A stretch of 10,154 nt of DNA from SIG480 sp045595605 (lineage in GTDB: Bacteria > Bacillota > Clostridia > Oscillospirales > JAAYXM01): NCBI GenBank assembly GCA_045595605.1, contig JAZOAS010000117.1, positions 1 to 10,154 on the forward strand. Reading direction: 5' to 3'. This document shows, one piece after another, positions 6,743 to 10,154 of this stretch. Each line of letters starts with the position of its first letter. Within the stretch, counting starts at the first letter, position 1. Below the pieces are notes generated by a model. That model saw only the letters and a program-made list of their open reading frames with translations. It searched no databases and was not told the origin of the DNA. The position numbers and the translations under genes are program-made.

Positions 6743-6771
6743 TTGAAATATTGTGTAAAATAGTGTATAAT
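6743..6771 (+). promoter_or_regulatory. Strong predicted promoter of the sugar cluster
   Basis: TTGAAA (6743-6748) and a perfect TATAAT (6766-6771) with 17-nt spacing, inside an AT-rich stretch. Transcription would begin near 6778, leaving a leader of about 41 nt before the ATG at 6819. The ribosome binding site is GAAAGAGG (6803-6810). An 11-bp direct repeat, TTGTGTAAAAT, occurs at 6691-6701 and again at 6751-6761 inside the promoter spacer. Confidence 0.8.
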
Positions 6772-6818
6772 GCAATTATTCCAGTTACTGAAATAAAAAA
6801 TGGAAAGAGGTTATTAAA

Positions 6819-8087
6819 ATGGCTGAAAAGAAAGTTATGAATGGCGCAGGCATTGCTGAACTCGGTTTCCCGATGTGGCCGCAGCTTGCTCCTGAAACAC
6901 CCGACCAGGTTGCAGATCTCCTCAGAACAGGTAAGGTTTGCTACTGGACAGGTAAGGTAGGTATGGAATTCGAAGAAGCTTGGGCAAAGTGGATTGGTGC
7001 AAAGATGGCTATCTCCACAACAAACGGTACAGCTGCTCTCCATACAGCTATCGCTGCTCTCGGCATCGGTCCCGGCGACGAAGTTATCGTTCCGTCCTAC
7101 TCCTTTATCGCATCTTCTTTCTCAGTAGTTCAGGCAGGTGCTATCCCGGTATTTGCTGATGTTACTGACGACCACACTATTGATCCGGCTGACATCGAGC
7201 ACCGCATCACTCCGAGAACAAAGGGTATCGTTGTTGTTCACCTCTACGGTGGCGTTGCTGATATGGGCCCGATCCTCCAGATCGCAAAGAAACACAACCT
7301 CAAGATCATCGAAGACTGTGCACAGTGCTTCGGTGGTGAGTACAAAGGCAAGAAGGCTGGTACAATCGGCGATGTCGGTTGCTTCAGCTTCTGCCAGTCA
7401 AAGCACTTCACAACAGGCGGCGAAGGCGGCATGGTTGTTACAAACGATGAAGAAGTGGGCTGGGAGTGCCGTTCATTCCGTGACCACGGCTACGATGTTA
7501 AGAAGCGCATGAGCATGCTCGCTCTCGAAGAGAAGCTTCCGTACATCCACAACCGCGTTGGTTTTAACTACCGTATGACAGAGATGCAGTCTCTCATCGG
7601 TCTCAACGAGCTTAAGAGACTTGACTCCTGGAACCTTGCTCGTCGCTTTAAGTACGCTAAGATGTACGACGACGCATTCACAGGTCTTAAGGGTATCAAG
7701 AAGCTCCCGACAAACACAGCAGAGCGTAAGAACTCTTACTGGTGGTATCCGATCAACCTCGATCTCAATGCTCTTGATATCGATGCTCCGGCATTCATCA
7801 AGGAGCTTATGGCTATGAACATTCCGTGCTACGGTATCCAGTGGCCGGAAGCATACGAAGAGAAGGCTTACAAGGAGCACGGCGGTTTCGGTACAGCTAA
7901 GTTCCCGTTCGAGTCAAAGGAGTATGCTGATCCGAAGTCTGCTGACTACACAAACGTTCTTTGCCCGAAGGCTAAGTCTCTCCGTGCAGAAACATTCTCA
8001 CTCTTCCTCCATCCGTCATGGGAGCGCGTTCACATTGAGCGTTGCATAGAGGCAGTAAAAGAAGTTCTTGCAAAACACACAAAGTAG
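6819..8087 (+). CDS. DegT/DnrJ/EryC1/StrS-family PLP-dependent sugar aminotransferase
   Basis: A 422-residue fold-type I PLP enzyme of the DegT/DnrJ/EryC1/StrS family, which transfers an amino group, usually from glutamate or glutamine, to keto sugars or keto cyclitols. Motifs: TNGTAAL (68-74) for the PLP phosphate, PSYSF (92-96), EDCAQCFGGEYKGKKAGTIGD (165-185) with D166 that pairs with the PLP nitrogen, SKHFTTGGEGG (194-204) with K195 as the Schiff-base lysine, and NYRMTEMQ in the middle of the protein. Somewhat longer than the common 370-400 residues. ATG at 6819 follows a GAAAGAGG site. Codon use is strongly biased (Pro mostly CCG, Thr mostly ACA, Leu mostly CTC/CTT), fitting high expression. 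The first gene of a cluster with a deacetylase, a NagB-like protein and a Gfo/Idh/MocA oxidoreductase. The substrate is unknown; scyllo-inosose and 3-keto-sugar aminotransferases are related possibilities. Confidence 0.92.
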   Translation: MAEKKVMNGAGIAELGFPMWPQLAPETPDQVADLLRTGKVCYWTGKVGMEFEEAWAKWIGAKMAISTTNGTAALHTAIAALGIGPGDEVIVPSYSFIASSFSVVQAGAIPVFADVTDDHTIDPADIEHRITPRTKGIVVVHLYGGVADMGPILQIAKKHNLKIIEDCAQCFGGEYKGKKAGTIGDVGCFSFCQSKHFTTGGEGGMVVTNDEEVGWECRSFRDHGYDVKKRMSMLALEEKLPYIHNRVGFNYRMTEMQSLIGLNELKRLDSWNLARRFKYAKMYDDAFTGLKGIKKLPTNTAERKNSYWWYPINLDLNALDIDAPAFIKELMAMNIPCYGIQWPEAYEEKAYKEHGGFGTAKFPFESKEYADPKSADYTNVLCPKAKSLRAETFSLFLHPSWERVHIERCIEAVKEVLAKHTK

Positions 8088-8096
8088 GTTTATAAT
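8068..8096 (+). promoter_or_regulatory. Possible second promoter inside the end of the aminotransferase gene
   Basis: TTGCAA (8068-8073) and TATAAT (8091-8096) with 17-nt spacing. Transcription would start about 8103, just before the hairpin at 8111-8143. It could drive the deacetylase, NagB-like and oxidoreductase genes separately. Confidence 0.45.
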
Positions 8097-8110
8097 AGAA
8101 TATAAGCAGT

Positions 8111-8143
8111 ATGGAAAAACGGACGCTTGTCCGTTTTTTCCAT
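8111..8143 (+). terminator. Intrinsic terminator or attenuator between aminotransferase and deacetylase genes
   Basis: CGGAC (8120-8124) and GTCCG (8129-8133) with a GCTT loop, extended by a run of five A that pairs with a run of six T (8134-8139), then ATGG/CCAT, with one T bulged. The whole palindrome is about 33 nt. It ends in the U-tract expected of an intrinsic terminator and lies 23 nt after the aminotransferase stop. As the next genes lack another clear promoter behind it, it may only lower read-through. Confidence 0.8.
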
Positions 8144-8166
8144 ATATGAAAGAAAAAACCGCTTTG

Positions 8167-8174
8167 AAAGGAAG
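8167..8174 (+). promoter_or_regulatory. Ribosome binding site that fixes ATG 8181 for the deacetylase
   Basis: AAAGGAAG lies 6 nt before ATG 8181. The longer in-frame option, TTG at 8127, sits inside the terminator hairpin and has no ribosome binding site. Starting at 8181 gives the family's normal N-terminus. Confidence 0.8.
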
Positions 8175-8180
8175 ATTCAA

Positions 8181-8891
8181 ATGAGAGTTCTTGCTGTTGG
8201 TTCGCATCCGGATGACCTCGAGCTCAGCTGCGGCGGAACCCTTGCCCGTATGGCAAAAGAAGGCTACGAAGTCTATACTTGTCATGTTGCAAACGGAAAT
8301 ATGGGACACGCTGTCATTATGCCCGACGAGCTTGGCCCGATGCGTACAATTGAAGCAGAAAACGCAGGTAAGGTTCTCGGCGTAAAGAAAGTTTATAATG
8401 TCGATGTCGGCGACTGCATGCTCTATGCAGACAATCTCGACACACGCCGTGAAATGGTCAGAATTATCCGTGAGGTCAACCCTGATTTTATCATCACCCA
8501 TGGCCCGGATGATTACATGAACGACCACCTTGAAGTAAGTAAGCTCGTTTTCGAAACAAGCTTTACCGCAACTGTCGGTCATATGTTCCCGGAGACGGGC
8601 GCGCCGACCGCTGCTGTTGTTCCGATTTACTATATGGACAATCTCGCGGGCACAAACTTTGTTCCCGAGATGTATGTTGATGTTACAGACTATATCGACC
8701 AGAAGCTTGAGGCAGTTGACTGCCATAAGAGCCAGATAGTCTGGATGCGCGAGCATGATAAGATTGACTTTATCGAGTTTGTAAGATCATGCACACGCGG
8801 CCGTGGTCTCCAGTGCGGAGTTATGTATGCTGAAGGCTTCAAGACCTGTAAGGCTCACCTTCGCCAGACCACTATGAGACATTTGCCGTAA
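8181..8891 (+). CDS. PIG-L/LmbE-family deacetylase
   Basis: A 236-residue zinc-dependent hydrolase of the PIG-L/LmbE family, which removes N-acetyl groups from GlcNAc-containing sugars (for example GlcNAc-PI, GlcNAc-inositol, bacillithiol and mycothiol precursors, diacetylchitobiose). The N-terminal motif is SHPDDLEL (8-15) with zinc ligand H9 and D12 and the catalytic D11; CGGT (17-20) follows. The third zinc ligand is H116 in the NDH segment, following THGPDDY (106-112). Length matches the family. Start chosen by the ribosome binding site and by the motif position. The gene is 32 nt before the NagB-like gene, so they are probably one operon. In this setting it may deacetylate a GlcNAc-type substrate before the amino or ketone chemistry by its neighbours, but the substrate is inferred. 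Confidence 0.92.
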   Translation: MRVLAVGSHPDDLELSCGGTLARMAKEGYEVYTCHVANGNMGHAVIMPDELGPMRTIEAENAGKVLGVKKVYNVDVGDCMLYADNLDTRREMVRIIREVNPDFIITHGPDDYMNDHLEVSKLVFETSFTATVGHMFPETGAPTAAVVPIYYMDNLAGTNFVPEMYVDVTDYIDQKLEAVDCHKSQIVWMREHDKIDFIEFVRSCTRGRGLQCGVMYAEGFKTCKAHLRQTTMRHLP

Positions 8892-8923
8892 AATTATATT
8901 TTTACATATAGGAGGAAAAGGAA

Positions 8924-9871
8924 ATGAATTTTATCGACACTTACAAAGGCACCTACACAGAATCTCTCTATCCCGCAGGTTGGGACTATGAGAAGATTGA
9001 CAAATGTTGCTCAAATCCGCCTGAGGCTATTTTTGAGCGCCAGGATTTCTGGCACCCGGACTTCAAGCCGGTTGCATGTAAGAATGTAGCTGAGTTTGAC
9101 ATGATGATGGGTCACGAAATCGCAAACCAGATTAAGATGGCTCGCGACGAGGGCATCAAGCTTGCTATGATCCTTCCGGCAGGTCCGATGGGTATGTACC
9201 GCTGGGCTGCATACTTCCTCAACGAGTGGGATGTTGACTGCTCACATGTTTACGGCTTCAACATGGACGAGTGGAGTGATGCTGAAGGCAACACTCTCGA
9301 CTCTTCAAACCCGGGCTCATTCACAAACGCTATGCGTGAAGCTTTCTACAGCAAGATCAACAAGACTGTTCCGGAAAATCAGCGCAACTTTGCTACAAAG
9401 GAAAACCTTCCGACATATCCGGAAAAGATTGCGAAGCTCAAGGCTGAAGGCGCTCGCCTTATCACAACATTCGGTATCGGCCGTGCTTGCCATATCGCTT
9501 TCTGGGAACCGCACTTTGCTGCAGAGTTCGAAACTGAGGAAGAGTGGAAGAGCCAGATGTACCGCATCGGTGCAAACCTCAACCCGCTCACAGTTGAGCA
9601 GAACGCTATTACAAGCTTCAAGAGCCGCGTAACTCTTGTTCCGTGCCGCGCTAACACAATCGGCCCGGGCCTCATTCTCCAGTCTGACCGCATCATCGGT
9701 GGTTGCGACGGTGCTCTTTCACGCGGTATGCAGTGGCAGGGCATGAGCCTCTGGATGACTCTCCGTTACGGTCCGGATAAGTGGGTAACATCTTCTTACA
9801 TGCCGACTCTTCCGGGTAAACTCTTCTTCCTTGAAGAGCTTGCAGGTCCGCTTGTCGCAGAGTGCAACTAA
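8924..9871 (+). CDS. Divergent NagB-fold (glucosamine-6-phosphate deaminase-like) protein
   Basis: A 315-residue protein of the NagB/glucosamine-6-phosphate isomerase fold, about 50 residues longer than E. coli NagB (266), mainly at the N-terminus. NagB converts glucosamine-6-phosphate to fructose-6-phosphate and ammonia. Visible motifs: the FNMDEW segment (112-117) with D115 and E116 matching NagB D72 and E73, and GIGRACHIAFWEP (184-196), in which H190 and E195 match H143 and E148. The residue equal to D141, part of the ring-opening triad, is A188 here. The phosphate loop, normally G-G/S-T-P, reads PAGPMGMY (85-92) and seems shortened. So simple glucosamine-6-phosphate deaminase activity is doubtful; an unphosphorylated or already open-chain (or ketone) substrate fits better. 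Ribosome binding site AGGAGG (8910-8915) is 8 nt from ATG. Codon bias resembles the aminotransferase. Annotation pipelines would probably call it nagB. Confidence 0.8.
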   Translation: MNFIDTYKGTYTESLYPAGWDYEKIDKCCSNPPEAIFERQDFWHPDFKPVACKNVAEFDMMMGHEIANQIKMARDEGIKLAMILPAGPMGMYRWAAYFLNEWDVDCSHVYGFNMDEWSDAEGNTLDSSNPGSFTNAMREAFYSKINKTVPENQRNFATKENLPTYPEKIAKLKAEGARLITTFGIGRACHIAFWEPHFAAEFETEEEWKSQMYRIGANLNPLTVEQNAITSFKSRVTLVPCRANTIGPGLILQSDRIIGGCDGALSRGMQWQGMSLWMTLRYGPDKWVTSSYMPTLPGKLFFLEELAGPLVAECN

Positions 9872-9891
9872 TTAAAGTGAGGTTTTAAACT

Positions 9892-10154
9892 ATGAAAAAA
9901 GTTAGATGGGGCGTAATCGGTGCCGGCGGTATTGCTGACCGTCGTACACTTCCCGGTATGATGCTTTCTGACGAAGCAGAGCTTATCGCTGTTATGGAAA
10001 TCAACGAAGAGCTCGCTGAGAATCTTCGTGTAAAATACGGTGCAAAGCGTGCATACACAGACCACAAGTCTCTCCTCGCAGACCCTGAGGTTGATGTTGT
10101 TTATATCGCTTCTCCCGTTAACTTCCACAAGGAGCAGGCTATCGACGCTGCTCG
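9892..10154 (+). CDS. Gfo/Idh/MocA-family oxidoreductase, 3' end cut off by the window
   Basis: The first 87 codons of an NAD(P)-dependent Gfo/Idh/MocA oxidoreductase; it runs off the right edge. The protein begins MKKVRWGVIGAGGIADRRT, the Rossmann GxGxxA dinucleotide-binding motif, followed by a typical strand and helix (AELIAVMEINEELAENLR), then the DPEVDVVYIASPVNFHKEQA segment, the family's A-S-P-x-x-x-H nucleotide-contact region. The catalytic EKP-type motif lies just beyond the edge. ATG at 9892 is preceded by GTGAGG (9877-9882) with 9-nt spacing and is 20 nt after the NagB-like stop, so it belongs to the same operon. The family oxidises sugar and cyclitol hydroxyls (inositol, glucose-6-phosphate C3, and others) or works as a hydride shuttle in some glycosidases. 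Confidence 0.93.
   Translation, partial: MKKVRWGVIGAGGIADRRTLPGMMLSDEAELIAVMEINEELAENLRVKYGAKRAYTDHKSLLADPEVDVVYIASPVNFHKEQAIDAA

Noticed and set aside
6691..6761. 11-bp direct repeat TTGTGTAAAAT, copies at 6691 and 6751
   Set aside because: Only two copies 60 bp apart in an AT-rich region; not enough for a repeat array or iteron set, so mentioned only with the promoter.
6385..7043. Two overlapping minus-strand frames across the spacer upstream of the aminotransferase
   Set aside because: They run through the palindrome and the strong plus-strand promoter, have no ribosome binding sites, and give low-complexity, unfamiliar proteins.
8127..8180. Longer deacetylase starting at TTG 8127
   Set aside because: This start lies in the loop of the terminator hairpin, has no ribosome binding site, and adds residues not normal for the family before SHPDD.
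8016..8756. 246-codon minus-strand frame opposite the aminotransferase end and the deacetylase
   Set aside because: A shadow of well-supported genes; no family resemblance and no expression signals.

Overview
The window looks like part of a chromosome from an anaerobic, probably gut-associated member of the Clostridia (Bacillota). Supporting this are the RNase Y–YmdB gene pair, a DegV protein, a YebC protein of the type common in Clostridia, strong AGGAGG-type ribosome binding sites, and U-tract intrinsic terminators. GC content is moderate (about 50% by hand count over 961-1080), with one distinctly AT-rich gene. I see no tRNA, rRNA, CRISPR array, insertion sequence or prophage gene.

Layout. 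(1) Positions 1-1536, plus strand: the 3' part of yebC, then degV, closed by an intrinsic terminator. (2) 1545-2099: an isolated, AT-rich gene for an unrecognised protein with two predicted membrane segments, with a terminator on each side; the second one also serves the convergent gene. (3) 2100-5788, minus strand, read leftward: a TTGACA/TAAAAT promoter and a leader of about 130 nt, rny (RNase Y), a hairpin terminator or attenuator, ymdB (TTG start), and a small SbcD/YhaO-like metallophosphoesterase gene 6 nt behind ymdB. All three products are expected to act on phosphodiester bonds. (4) 5830-6660, plus strand: a divergent TrmN6-like tRNA adenine-N6 methyltransferase with a dyad over its putative -35 box, followed by a 55-nt palindromic element without a U-tract. 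(5) 6743-10154, plus strand: a strong promoter and a four-gene carbohydrate cluster that runs off the end: DegT/DnrJ-type PLP aminotransferase, PIG-L/LmbE deacetylase, a divergent NagB-fold protein, and a Gfo/Idh/MocA oxidoreductase.

The sugar cluster is the most interesting part. Its four families can remove an acetyl group, oxidise a hydroxyl to a ketone, move an amino group, and isomerise or deaminate an aminosugar, so together they suggest aminosugar or aminocyclitol metabolism. The NagB-like protein keeps the Asp-Glu and His/Glu active-site motifs but lacks the usual NagB Asp in the ring-opening triad and has an altered phosphate loop, so ordinary glucosamine-6-phosphate deamination is doubtful. 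A second promoter and a terminator hairpin between the first and second genes suggest separate tuning of the aminotransferase and the rest. The actual substrate cannot be read from the sequence.
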